A stretch of 12,745 nucleotides of DNA from Tannerella sp. (GTDB taxonomy: Bacteria; Bacteroidota; Bacteroidia; Bacteroidales; Tannerellaceae), in contig JAIRYY010000186.1 of NCBI GenBank assembly GCA_031267485.1, positions 1-12,745 of the forward strand. The letters are read 5' to 3'. The first letter of the stretch is position 1; every line of letters begins with the position of its first letter. The notes under the pieces are model-generated. The model was not told where the DNA came from. It did not search any database and worked only from the letters and a program-made list of their open reading frames with translations. Positions 5,994-12,701 of this stretch are shown here, one piece after another. The position numbers and the translations under genes are program-made.

Positions 5994-8900
5994 ATGCGAA
6001 GAACATTATACATATTACTGTTATGCGTCGCGGTATCGGTCTCTGCCCGCGCCGACGCATCGCGCTATGCGGCAAAATCGGCGCTGTCCGAAGGTAAATG
6101 GGTGAAGATATCCGTCCGGGAAAACGGCATTTATAAACTGACCTATTCGGACCTGAAGAAAATGGGATTCCCCGACCCGGCGAAAGTATCCGTTCACGGG
6201 TATGGCGGATGGCCGATGGGAGAAGATTTTTCCAAAGCGGAATACCTCGACGACATCCCCTCCGTAGCTGTATGGAGGGGAGGCGATTACCTGCTCTTTT
6301 ATGGGAAAGGGACGGTGAAATGGACGTACGACGCTACAGATAAAACTTTCCGTCACGAAAACAATGTATACGCCACGCGCGGATATTATTTCGTTACCGA
6401 CGCCACGGAAACGGACGAAGCGGCATCCGTTTCCCCGGAAGGCGACAACCCGGTCAGCATGGAGACGTACGACGATTACATGCTGCACGAACAGGAACTC
6501 GTGTCAATCACCACCCCCGGACGTCCCTACTCGGGGCGCGACCTGTTCGGCGAAAGTTTCGACACGAACACCTCGCGGAATTTCCCGTTTCAGATTCCCG
6601 GAATCACAAATGACGACGGGAAGATTTCGTATTGCTTTGTGGCAAAAGTCAGGTCGGGGACAGGCGTCGTGACCCTGAGCGCCGACGGCGTCGAACTGTC
6701 GAGCGCTACCATCAATCAAAACACAGGCATTTACATCGCAGCTCTGGGCGTTTCGCGGGATGTGGCCTGGGAGGGCGTAAAAAACGAAAATACGACGATG
6801 AACGTATCCTTCAGCCCGGGACAGCAGACAAGTCATCTGGACTACATACGCCTGCAGATGAAACGCCGGCTGCAGCCGTACGGCGCATACACCTTTTTCC
6901 GCAGCGTCGAATCCGAAAACAGAGCTTCGCGCTTTATTATCGGAAACGCTCCGGCCGACATGGCCGTCTTTGACGTGACGGAGGGCGTCCGGATGCGGAA
7001 AGTCGAAACGGAACGGAACGGAACGGACGTTGCATTTTCAATACCCGCAGGGACGCTGCGTGAATTTGTGATGGTCGACCTGTCGGACAAAAACCTGCCC
7101 GTCCCTGAAACTGTCGGCGAAGTGGCGCCGCAAAACCTGCATGGTCTGGAACAGACGGACATGATCATTCTCGCCCCGAAAACATTCGCTGCGGAAGCCG
7201 AACGGCTGGCCAAAGTGCACCGGTCGCACGACGGGCTTACGGTCGCAGTCGTAACGCCCGAACAGGTATACAACGAGTTTTCGAGCGGCGGACAGGAGGC
7301 CACGGCAATCCGCCGCTTCATGAAGATGTTATACGACCGCCGGACGTCCGCCGGTGATGCGCCGAAATACCTGCTGCTGCTTGGCGACGGGCGTTCCGAC
7401 AACCGGAAGCTGACCAAGCTATGGGAAAATTCGTCCGATAACTACATCGTTACCTACCAGTCGGTCGAATCAATCGGAGAAACCTCATACGTGTCCGACG
7501 ACTACTTCGGATTCCTGCTCGACAATGGAGGCGCCGACCCGATCAGGGATTCGCTGTGCCTGGGCATAGGGCGTTTTCCGGTCGGCACGGTCGCGCAGGC
7601 CAGGGACGTTGTGGATAAAGTGATTTCATATATCGAAAACTCAAACCGCGGCTTCTGGAAAAACAAACTGTGTTTCGTCGCGGACGACGGAAACCCGGCC
7701 GACAACCACCGGACGAACCACATGGAAGAATCCAACATCCTGGCACAGTATATGGAAGACTACCATCCCGCGTATGTCTCCAGGAAACTGTTCTTCGACG
7801 CTTTCAAAAAAAGCAATTCGGGCGGGAAACCCACCTACCCGGATATCCGCGCCAACATTCAGAAGGAGCTCAAGGAGGGAGTGCTGATGATTAACTACAC
7901 CGGACATGGCGACGCCAACTCATGGTCGGAAGAAAAAGTAATGACGCAGGCGGACATCAACAGCGCGACATATCCGAATCTCCCACTCTGGGTAACGGCA
8001 TCGTGCGATTTTGCGCCGTTCGACGCCGCCGGCGTTTCTGCCGGCGAGGATGTGCTCCTCAACAGGCGAAGCGGTGGCATCGCCCTGTATACGACGGCGC
8101 GCGTCGCATACAGCGATGCTAACCTGCAGATAAACAAATTATTTCTGGCAAACCTGTTTGAGGTGAGGGACGGGCGTCACCAGACGCTTGGGGATGTGCT
8201 GAAAAATTCAAAAAATGCGTTCAAAGGCGCAAACGGCTCCGTCCTCAATCAGCGGATCATGAGTTTTATTTTACTCGGAGATCCGGCATTAACGCTTGCC
8301 TATCCGGATAAATACGACATGGAGGTAACGGAGATAAACGGTCAACCGGTTTCCGATGCGCCCGTAAATTTCAAGGCTTTCGAAAAGATCACCGTAAAAG
8401 GACGGATTAATTCCCCGGACGGCGCGCAGGCAAGCGATTTCGGCGGGCTGATGTACGTTTCCGTCTTCGACAGCCAGGAGCAGATCACGACGCTGGACAA
8501 TAACGGCACGGGCATTACATTGACGTACCCGGACTATCCCAACGTCATGCACACGGGAAACGATTCCGTGCGCAACGGCGAATTTTCATTCGCATTTACC
8601 GTTCCCAAGGATATTTCCTATTCCTGGCAGAACGGAAAAATTTCCCTCTATGCCGTGAACCCGGATAACGGCGCGGAAGCAAACGGGTCTTTCAGGAACT
8701 TTACCGTAGGCGGGACGGCCGATGCGCCGGGCGAAGACGCTGCCGGGCCGGACATCCGGTCGATGTACCTCAACACCGCCGCTTTTAAGGACGGAGACAG
8801 GGTGAACGAAACGCCGCTGTTTGCCGCCGTCGTGTGGGACGAAAACGGAATAAACGTGGGTGGCGGCGGTATTGGACACGACGTGATGCTTACTATCGAC

Positions 8901-9407
8901 GACAGTCCGGCGATGAGCTACGTGCTCAACAGCTACTGCGGAACGCATCTCGAAGGAGAACCGGGCGAAAGCATCGTGAAGTTCCCCATCCCCAGGATTG
9001 AAGCCGGCAAACATACCGGAGAGTTCAAGGTATGGGACAGGTATAACAATTCCAGCGTCAAAACGTTCAGTTTCGTTGTGACGGACAACTATAAACCGTC
9101 GATTGTCAACCTGACGGCCGGACCGTCGCCGGCAAACGAATACGTGAACTTCATCATTTCGCATGATCTTCCCGAATCGATGCTCAACGTGCAAATCCAG
9201 GTTTTCGACCTGGCGGGAAGATTGCAGTGGCGACACGAGGAACGGGGTTCGTCGGGGATGTTCGATTCATATAAGATAAAATGGAATCTTACGGACGGCG
9301 CGGGAGTACGCCTGCGCCCCGGCATTTACATATACCGCGCGGTAATAAGCGGCGAGAAGTCTAATGAAGTTTCGGACGCAAGGAAATTAATCATACTTGC
9401 ACAATAA
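5994..9407 (+). CDS. porU: Type IX secretion system sortase PorU (gingipain-fold, C25 family)
   Basis: A 1137-residue protein. The signal peptide is at about 1-20 (basic MRR, hydrophobic LYILLLCVAVSV, likely cleavage after ARA). An N-terminal beta-rich region (25-380) follows, then a gingipain-like caspase-fold domain (about 385-770) with the dyad His638 in INYTGHGDANSWSEE and Cys671 in LWVTASCDFAPFD. The 33-residue His-Cys spacing is that of PorU. After 775 come Ig-like and beta-sandwich regions, and a C-terminal domain from about 1040 (GPSPANEYVNF to RPGIYIYRAVISG) resembles the type IX sorting signal and FlgD-like fold. PorU sits on the outer surface, cuts the C-terminal signal off secreted cargo and attaches anionic lipopolysaccharide. 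Its length is close to the 1158 residues of the P. gingivalis protein. porV and ispF follow directly, as in Porphyromonas. No promoter consensus is seen directly upstream, so it may be read from rex. Confidence 0.94.
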   Translation: MRRTLYILLLCVAVSVSARADASRYAAKSALSEGKWVKISVRENGIYKLTYSDLKKMGFPDPAKVSVHGYGGWPMGEDFSKAEYLDDIPSVAVWRGGDYLLFYGKGTVKWTYDATDKTFRHENNVYATRGYYFVTDATETDEAASVSPEGDNPVSMETYDDYMLHEQELVSITTPGRPYSGRDLFGESFDTNTSRNFPFQIPGITNDDGKISYCFVAKVRSGTGVVTLSADGVELSSATINQNTGIYIAALGVSRDVAWEGVKNENTTMNVSFSPGQQTSHLDYIRLQMKRRLQPYGAYTFFRSVESENRASRFIIGNAPADMAVFDVTEGVRMRKVETERNGTDVAFSIPAGTLREFVMVDLSDKNLPVPETVGEVAPQNLHGLEQTDMIILAPKTFAAEAERLAKVHRSHDGLTVAVVTPEQVYNEFSSGGQEATAIRRFMKMLYDRRTSAGDAPKYLLLLGDGRSDNRKLTKLWENSSDNYIVTYQSVESIGETSYVSDDYFGFLLDNGGADPIRDSLCLGIGRFPVGTVAQARDVVDKVISYIENSNRGFWKNKLCFVADDGNPADNHRTNHMEESNILAQYMEDYHPAYVSRKLFFDAFKKSNSGGKPTYPDIRANIQKELKEGVLMINYTGHGDANSWSEEKVMTQADINSATYPNLPLWVTASCDFAPFDAAGVSAGEDVLLNRRSGGIALYTTARVAYSDANLQINKLFLANLFEVRDGRHQTLGDVLKNSKNAFKGANGSVLNQRIMSFILLGDPALTLAYPDKYDMEVTEINGQPVSDAPVNFKAFEKITVKGRINSPDGAQASDFGGLMYVSVFDSQEQITTLDNNGTGITLTYPDYPNVMHTGNDSVRNGEFSFAFTVPKDISYSWQNGKISLYAVNPDNGAEANGSFRNFTVGGTADAPGEDAAGPDIRSMYLNTAAFKDGDRVNETPLFAAVVWDENGINVGGGGIGHDVMLTIDDSPAMSYVLNSYCGTHLEGEPGESIVKFPIPRIEAGKHTGEFKVWDRYNNSSVKTFSFVVTDNYKPSIVNLTAGPSPANEYVNFIISHDLPESMLNVQIQVFDLAGRLQWRHEERGSSGMFDSYKIKWNLTDGAGVRLRPGIYIYRAVISGEKSNEVSDARKLIILAQ

Positions 9408-9430
9408 AGAAATGAAAACGGAGTTTATAG

Positions 9431-9442
9431 ATTACGCGTAAT
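9431..9442 (+). repeat. Perfect 12-base palindrome before porV
   Basis: ATTACGCGTAAT is identical to its reverse complement and lies in the 68-base gap between porU and porV. It overlaps a weak -7-like TAATTTTT (9439-9446) that lacks a matching -33 TTTG. It could be an operator controlling porV, but a short palindrome can occur by chance. Confidence 0.35.
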
Positions 9443-9475
9443 TTTTAAAAGGCATACAACTAACACATTTATAAG

Positions 9476-10651
9476 ATGAGATTATTGAAATTCGGTTTAA
9501 TTATATTCACAGGTCTGGCCTCGTCGGCTCTCGCACACGCAGAAGATGATGATAAGAATAAATTCAGCCCTCTTAATACGGCGGTGCCGTCTCTTTCAAT
9601 CGCTCCGGATGCGCGCGGGGGCGGTATGGGCGATAACGGCGCGGCAACCCTGCCCGACATATCGTCCCAGTATTGGAACCCGTCCAAATACGCATTTATG
9701 GAGAGCAAGGCCGGCGTGGGACTGTCGTACACGCCGTGGATGCGCAAAATTGTAAGTGATGTGGCGCTGGCTTATCTCTCCGGCTATTACAAACTGGGAC
9801 AGCAGGACCAGCATGCGCTCGGCGCTTCGCTCCGTTATTTCTCGCTCGGCGAAGTGCCTGTCACCGATATCGGTGGGAATCAATACCTGAACCTCAATCC
9901 TTATGAAATGGCGCTCGACGTAAGTTACAGCATCAAACTGTCGGAAAGCTTCGCGCTTGGCGTCGCCATGCGCTATATTCGCTCCGACATGGGCGCCGAC
10001 GTCACTTACGACCTGCGGCCGGGCAATGCGGTTGCGGCGGACCTGAGCGGATACGGCGAACGGTATATCGTTGTGGGAAGTAACGAATGTCTGTGGAGCG
10101 GCGGGTTTAACATTTCCAACATGGGAAATAAAATCTCGTATGACGGCGGAACGACCAACCAGTTCCTGCCGACGAACCTGCGACTGGGTACGGGACTGCT
10201 TATGCCCCTGGATGAATACAACCAGCTTGGCTTATATGTGGATTTGAATAAGTACCTCGTCCCGAGCAGACCGGTAAAGGGCGATGACGAAACGGATGAA
10301 GATTACGACAAAAGGTACGATAAATATAATAACATGACTTTCGTCAACGGTATGATCCGGTCGTTCAGTGATGCGCCGGGAGGGGCGAATGAAGAGATGA
10401 AGGAAATAAACATTTCCGTAGCGGCTGAATACAATTACAACAGCCAGTTTTTCATTCGCGCCGGATATTTCTACGAACATCAGATGAAGGGTAACCGCCA
10501 GTATATGTCCGTCGGGGCAGGCTTCAAAATGAACGTGTTCCAGCTCGACGCCGCTTACCTGATCAGCACCGTACAGAGCAACCCTCTCGACCAGACGCTC
10601 CGTTTCACCCTTTCGTTCGATATGGACGGGTTGAAAGGCCTGTTCGAATAA
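9476..10651 (+). CDS. porV: Type IX secretion system outer-membrane protein PorV (LptO)
   Basis: A 391-residue protein with a signal peptide at about 1-22 (LLKFGLIIFTGLASSALAHA). The mature start carries the PorV/PorQ signature LSIAPDARGGGMGDNGAA (about 40-57), followed by SQYWNPSKYAF. The rest alternates polar and hydrophobic residues in strands ending in aromatic residues, as expected of a FadL-like outer-membrane beta barrel, with an acidic loop at about 263-285 (KGDDETDEDYDKRYDKY). PorV shuttles cargo from the SprA translocon to PorU by holding the C-terminal signal, and was first linked to lipid A deacylation as LptO. The gene is 68 bases after porU and 10 bases before ispF. The C-terminal strand (LRFTLSFDM) fits barrel insertion. 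PorV rather than PorQ is favoured by its place beside porU. Confidence 0.93.
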   Translation: MRLLKFGLIIFTGLASSALAHAEDDDKNKFSPLNTAVPSLSIAPDARGGGMGDNGAATLPDISSQYWNPSKYAFMESKAGVGLSYTPWMRKIVSDVALAYLSGYYKLGQQDQHALGASLRYFSLGEVPVTDIGGNQYLNLNPYEMALDVSYSIKLSESFALGVAMRYIRSDMGADVTYDLRPGNAVAADLSGYGERYIVVGSNECLWSGGFNISNMGNKISYDGGTTNQFLPTNLRLGTGLLMPLDEYNQLGLYVDLNKYLVPSRPVKGDDETDEDYDKRYDKYNNMTFVNGMIRSFSDAPGGANEEMKEINISVAAEYNYNSQFFIRAGYFYEHQMKGNRQYMSVGAGFKMNVFQLDAAYLISTVQSNPLDQTLRFTLSFDMDGLKGLFE

Positions 10652-10661
10652 AAAACCGCCC

Positions 10662-11129
10662 ATGCGCATAGGATTCGGATATGACGTTCACGCGCTGGCG
10701 GAAGGCCGCGAACTGTGGATCGGAGGCGTCCGCATAGACCATCCCTGCGGACTTGCGGGACACAGCGACGCGGACGTGCTCATACATGCCATTTGCGATG
10801 CGCTGCTCGGCGCGGCAAACATGCGCGACATCGGATATCATTTCCCCGACACATCCGGGAAATATAAAAACATAGACAGCAAAATCCTGCTGCGCGAAAC
10901 CATGCGCATCTTGCGCGAAGCCGGGTATGAACTCGGAAATATGGATGCGACGGTAGCAGCCGAACAGCCCCGGCTTAATCCGTATATCCCCGAAATGCAA
11001 CAGACGCTGGCCGAAGTAATGGCCGTCCCCCCCGGCGATATATCCATAAAAGCCACAACGACTGAAAAACTCGGCTTCACAGGACGACGTGAAGGAATCG
11101 CCGCTTACGCCGTCGCGCTGATAAAATAA
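10662..11129 (+). CDS. ispF: 2-C-methyl-D-erythritol 2,4-cyclodiphosphate synthase
   Basis: A 155-residue enzyme of the MEP isoprenoid pathway that converts CDP-ME 2-phosphate to MEcPP with release of CMP. MRIGFGYDVHAL places the zinc ligands Asp8 and His10, and GHSDADVLIHAI gives His42. All three are at the same positions as in the E. coli enzyme. The other family motifs are DIGYHFPDT (about 56-64) and the nucleotide-binding ATTTEKLGFTGRREGI near the C-terminus. Full length. It follows porV by 10 bases and is probably cotranscribed. The same porU-porV-ispF order is known in Porphyromonas gingivalis, although no functional link is established. Confidence 0.96.
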   Translation: MRIGFGYDVHALAEGRELWIGGVRIDHPCGLAGHSDADVLIHAICDALLGAANMRDIGYHFPDTSGKYKNIDSKILLRETMRILREAGYELGNMDATVAAEQPRLNPYIPEMQQTLAEVMAVPPGDISIKATTTEKLGFTGRREGIAAYAVALIK

Positions 11130-11132
11130 CAA

Positions 11133-11144
11133 TCCGGATCCGGA
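11133..11144 (+). repeat. 12-base palindrome just after ispF
   Basis: TCCGGATCCGGA is self-complementary and begins three bases after the ispF stop. It lacks both a loop and a T tract, so it is a poor intrinsic terminator. It may instead be a protein-binding site. Confidence 0.25.
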
Positions 11145-11166
11145 AACTTCGGGGACGCTTGGTAAA

Positions 11167-11180
11167 AAACCGGCCGGTTT
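11167..11180 (+). promoter_or_regulatory. 14-base perfect palindrome next to the DUF2007 promoter, possible operator
   Basis: AAACCGGCCGGTTT is fully self-complementary and ends two bases before the -33 TTTG at 11183. That position suits an activator or repressor dimer acting on this promoter. An alternative reading is the end of an ispF terminator, since TTTATTTT follows, but the central GGCC leaves only a four-base loop. Confidence 0.4.
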
Positions 11181-11182
11181 AT

Positions 11183-11213
11183 TTTGCATTGCGCATAACT
11201 TGCATTAATTTTG
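11183..11213 (+). promoter_or_regulatory. Promoter of the DUF2007 gene, exact Bacteroidetes consensus
   Basis: TTTG at 11183-11186, 19 bases, then TAATTTTG at 11206-11213. Transcription should start about 11220, giving a leader of about 16 bases that contains GGAGG (11227-11231) four bases before ATG 11236. Confidence 0.8.
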
Positions 11214-11235
11214 CCGTCAAAAATATGGAGGATTT

Positions 11236-11622
11236 ATGGAAGATAAAATGGTCGAGATAGCGCGGTTTCATCAGTCGGCAGATGCGGAGATGCTCGCGAA
11301 TCTTCTTCAGTCGGAGGGAGTCGACTGCTACGTGCGCGACGGCATCAGCAGCCGCGTAATGTTTGGAAGCGTGGATTTGGGAGGCGCAAAAGTCGAGCTT
11401 CTGCAAAAGGATGTCCCGCGGGCGTCCGGGATTATGAGAGACCATGGATATGACGTCCCGGACGAACTCCCTGAAACCGTCGGGTTCGAAGAACTGGAAC
11501 AGAATCGTGTCTACCGGGAAAACAAAGCCCGGCTGTCAAAAGCGCTGACCGTTATAATCATTCTGATCGTCGCGCTTTTCGGTCTCCTCATTTACCTGAA
11601 TAAATATTTCAACGGACAGTAA
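11236..11622 (+). CDS. DUF2007-type protein with C-terminal membrane helix
   Basis: A 128-residue protein. Residues 5-70 (MVEIARFHQSADAEMLANLL to GYDV) match the small putative signal-transducing DUF2007 fold: a short domain opening with an E/K-hydrophobic-A strand, an A..L...L.S.GI/V helix, and a closing V.L.V...D...A..I strand-helix. These domains resemble the ferredoxin-like PII/ACT group, and their ligand is unknown. Residues about 80-100 are a charged linker, and 103-121 (ALTVIIILIVALFGLLIYL) form one transmembrane helix with a short tail outside. The N-terminal domain is probably cytoplasmic, because there is no signal peptide. It has its own consensus promoter and is followed six bases later by a small membrane protein, so the pair probably form a two-gene operon. 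Confidence 0.75.
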   Translation: MEDKMVEIARFHQSADAEMLANLLQSEGVDCYVRDGISSRVMFGSVDLGGAKVELLQKDVPRASGIMRDHGYDVPDELPETVGFEELEQNRVYRENKARLSKALTVIIILIVALFGLLIYLNKYFNGQ

Positions 11623-11627
11623 ACGGT

Positions 11628-11807
11628 ATGGCGCGCAAAAAAATCACCAACTCCCAGGCTGTCTGTATCATATTGCTATGGATTCTACTGTGTTACATGC
11701 TTCTTGCATACAGCAGGGAAATAGATTTCATGGTAATTTTTTCAATCGCAGCATCCGCCATAATCGTTTTTGTGCCGCTGTACAAAAACCGAAAAAACCG
11801 GAAATAG
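11628..11807 (+). CDS. Small two-helix membrane protein (59 residues)
   Basis: ATG 11628 opens a 59-codon frame ending at TAG 11805-11807. The peptide begins MARKKITNSQ, has hydrophobic helices at about 11-28 (AVCIILLWILLCYMLLAY) and 35-51 (FMVIFSIAASAIIVFVP), and ends in the basic tail YKNRKNRK. The positive ends and the short acidic link (SREID) predict a hairpin with both ends in the cytoplasm. It starts five bases after the DUF2007 stop, so translation in the same operon is likely. I do not recognise a named family. The membrane helix pattern and spacing make it a real gene rather than a chance frame. Confidence 0.7.
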   Translation: MARKKITNSQAVCIILLWILLCYMLLAYSREIDFMVIFSIAASAIIVFVPLYKNRKNRK

Positions 11808-11809
11808 CC

Positions 11810-11986
11810 CGTTCGAGGCGATATATTTCAAATCTCTATGCCCGCGCCCCCGGCCTGATACGCGACATCCCCGGCAGATTCGAGCCCGCCAACCCGATTT
11901 ATGCCGAAGTGATCGTCCGCACCCTAAGCCACAACGCGCAGGACATCCTTTCCGACGGCAAAACCGTTACTGTCGCCGGATGTTAA
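11810..11986 (+). pseudogene. Remnant of an AAA-ATPase-like (DUF1703-associated) protein
   Basis: The frame ending at TAA 11984-11986 encodes YISNLYARAPGLIRDIPGRF followed by EPANPIYAEVIVRTLSHNAQDIL. The part with a GLIRD-type winged-helix turn and ANPIYAEVI-R-L strongly resembles the region just after the ATPase domain in the large Bacteroidetes family of AAA-ATPase-like proteins that end in a PD-(D/E)XK-type domain. Only about 55 residues of a roughly 500-residue protein remain. The N-terminal ATPase and the nuclease-like end are missing, and upstream the frame runs into sequence that is out of phase with the preceding gene. I infer a decayed insertion. A full frame open from 11678 exists only because it overlaps the small membrane gene. 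Confidence 0.45.
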
Positions 11987-12082
11987 CGTGAGTTTGGTCC
12001 GCAGGACTTTACAATGTCTGTCCGAACTTTTTCAGATGCCATGTTAACAGGCGTAAATATTAGTCTCTACTATAAACTCTAA
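11987..12082. other. Gap between the pseudogene and the tandem repeat
   Basis: No gene is visible. ATGTTAAC occurs at the end of the remnant frame and again in CCATGTTAACAGG about 70 bases later, which may be debris of an old duplication. No consensus promoter was found upstream of the micro-ORF at 12083. Confidence 0.3.
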
Positions 12083-12211
12083 ATGAATGACTTTGGGACG
12101 TCCCGGAATAACTTTGGGACGTCCCGGAATGACTTTGGGACGTCCCGGAATGACTTTGGGACGTCCCGAAATGATTTTGGGATGTCCCGAAATGATTTTG
12201 GAGATAAGTAA
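12083..12211 (+). CDS. Heptapeptide-repeat micro-ORF within the tandem repeat (doubtful)
   Basis: ATG 12083 opens a 42-residue frame closed by TAA 12209-12211. It consists almost wholly of the heptad RNDFGTS, repeated five times with single changes (D to N, T to M), and ends RNDFGDK. The start and stop bracket the repeat closely. However, the 21-base unit is open in other frames too: a second plus frame reads TLGRPGM and continues past the array. Two of the roughly six base changes alter residues, so coding constraint is not shown. There is no promoter or ribosome binding site of note. A structural or binding role for the DNA is equally likely. Confidence 0.25.
   Translation: MNDFGTSRNNFGTSRNDFGTSRNDFGTSRNDFGMSRNDFGDK
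12087..12202. repeat. 21-base tandem repeat with palindromic core, about 5.5 copies
   Basis: Units start at 12087, 12108, 12129, 12150 and 12171, with a partial sixth from 12192. Each unit is ATGACTTT followed by the 10-base perfect palindrome GGGACGTCCC and GGA. The core is exact at 12095-12104, 12116-12125, 12137-12146 and 12158-12167, and is GGGATGTCCC in the fifth unit (12179-12188). Decay increases to the right. Units abut without spacers, so this is not a CRISPR array. The 21-base period is two DNA turns, placing all cores on one face. In RNA, neighbouring units can pair (CGTCCC with the next GGGACG). Confidence 0.9.
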
Positions 12212-12360
12212 TTTATTTTTTTGTCATATCCTGCTCCATTATTGTTAATGTTTATTCAATTGTTAATGTTCTTTTATTTCCATGCAAAATTATATGGGAA
12301 ATTTGAAATATAAAAATAAATAGATGTTTTTTTAATTGGAAATTAACGGATTACCGGCTT
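12212..12360. other. AT-rich spacer with a short direct repeat
   Basis: No coding frame. ATTGTTAATGTT occurs twice, at 12241-12252 and 12259-12270, eighteen bases apart. Runs of A and T elsewhere suggest flexible intergenic DNA. No exact TAnnTTTG promoter with a matching -33 element was found. Confidence 0.5.
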
Positions 12361-12371
12361 CGTCATTGCGA
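12361..12371 (+). repeat. Partial copy of the dispersed CGTCATTGCGA repeat
   Basis: The 11 bases CGTCATTGCGA are identical to the left end of the complete palindromic element at 12487-12497. The rest diverges at once, so this looks like a half or decayed copy. Confidence 0.5.
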
Positions 12372-12426
12372 CATTCGATGGTGCGGGCTTGCTGTCTGTG
12401 CCGTTTTTGGTGAACAGGGATTGGGA

Positions 12427-12441
12427 CGGACTACAAGTCCG
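12427..12441 (+). repeat. Small hairpin CGGACT-ACA-AGTCCG
   Basis: A six-base perfect stem with a three-base loop, followed by GCGCCGGCGGGGG in a GC-rich patch between two copies of the CGTCATTGCGA repeat. It looks like part of a non-coding mobile or repetitive element rather than a terminator, as no T tract follows. Confidence 0.4.
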
Positions 12442-12486
12442 CGCCGGCGGGGGCATCAATATGGGAGTGTTTCAAAAGCCCTGTTC

Positions 12487-12551
12487 CGTCATTGCGAACG
12501 AAGTGAAGCAATCGCCGATACACGCAGGGATTGCTTTGTTCCTCGCAATGA
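12487..12551. repeat. Dispersed imperfect palindrome (CGTCATTGCGA... type)
   Basis: The left arm TCATTGCGA (12489-12497) plus AGCAATC (12507-12513) pairs with the right arm GATTGCT (12529-12535) plus TCGCAATGA (12543-12551), with internal mismatches and a loop of 15 bases. This palindrome is well known from many bacterial genomes, where its translation gives the false-gene motif HCERSEAI, as it does here. It is probably a non-autonomous mobile or REP-like element, and may fold into a long hairpin in RNA. Confidence 0.75.
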
Positions 12552-12649
12552 TGAAATAATCAAATTGCTATACCTGAAGATATGGATAATTATGAATAGC
12601 TGTTTGATTAATTATGTCAATTCAATAAGGAATTTTTTATTCCGCCGCG

Positions 12650-12681
12650 CTTGTAAAAATGAATTTATTCATGTAAGTTTG
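12650..12681 (+). promoter_or_regulatory. Promoter-like element for a gene entering at the right edge
   Basis: CTTG at 12650-12653, 20 bases, then TAAGTTTG at 12674-12681, which matches TAnnTTTG exactly. Transcription would start about 12688, fourteen bases before ATG 12702. Confidence 0.55.
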
Positions 12682-12701
12682 CTGCCCGCTAATAATCTAT
12701 T

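Noticed and set aside
8586..9236. Long minus-strand open frame (216 codons) inside porU
   Set aside because: It is antisense to a clearly coding region and has no promoter or recognisable domain. Other long antisense frames at 6842-7417 and 2703-3278 are rejected for the same reason.
11997..12007. GTCC-GCA-GGAC as a terminator
   Set aside because: The stem is only four pairs with a short T stretch, too weak to call.
12087..12202. CRISPR array
   Set aside because: The 21-base units abut directly with no unique spacers, and no cas genes are present.
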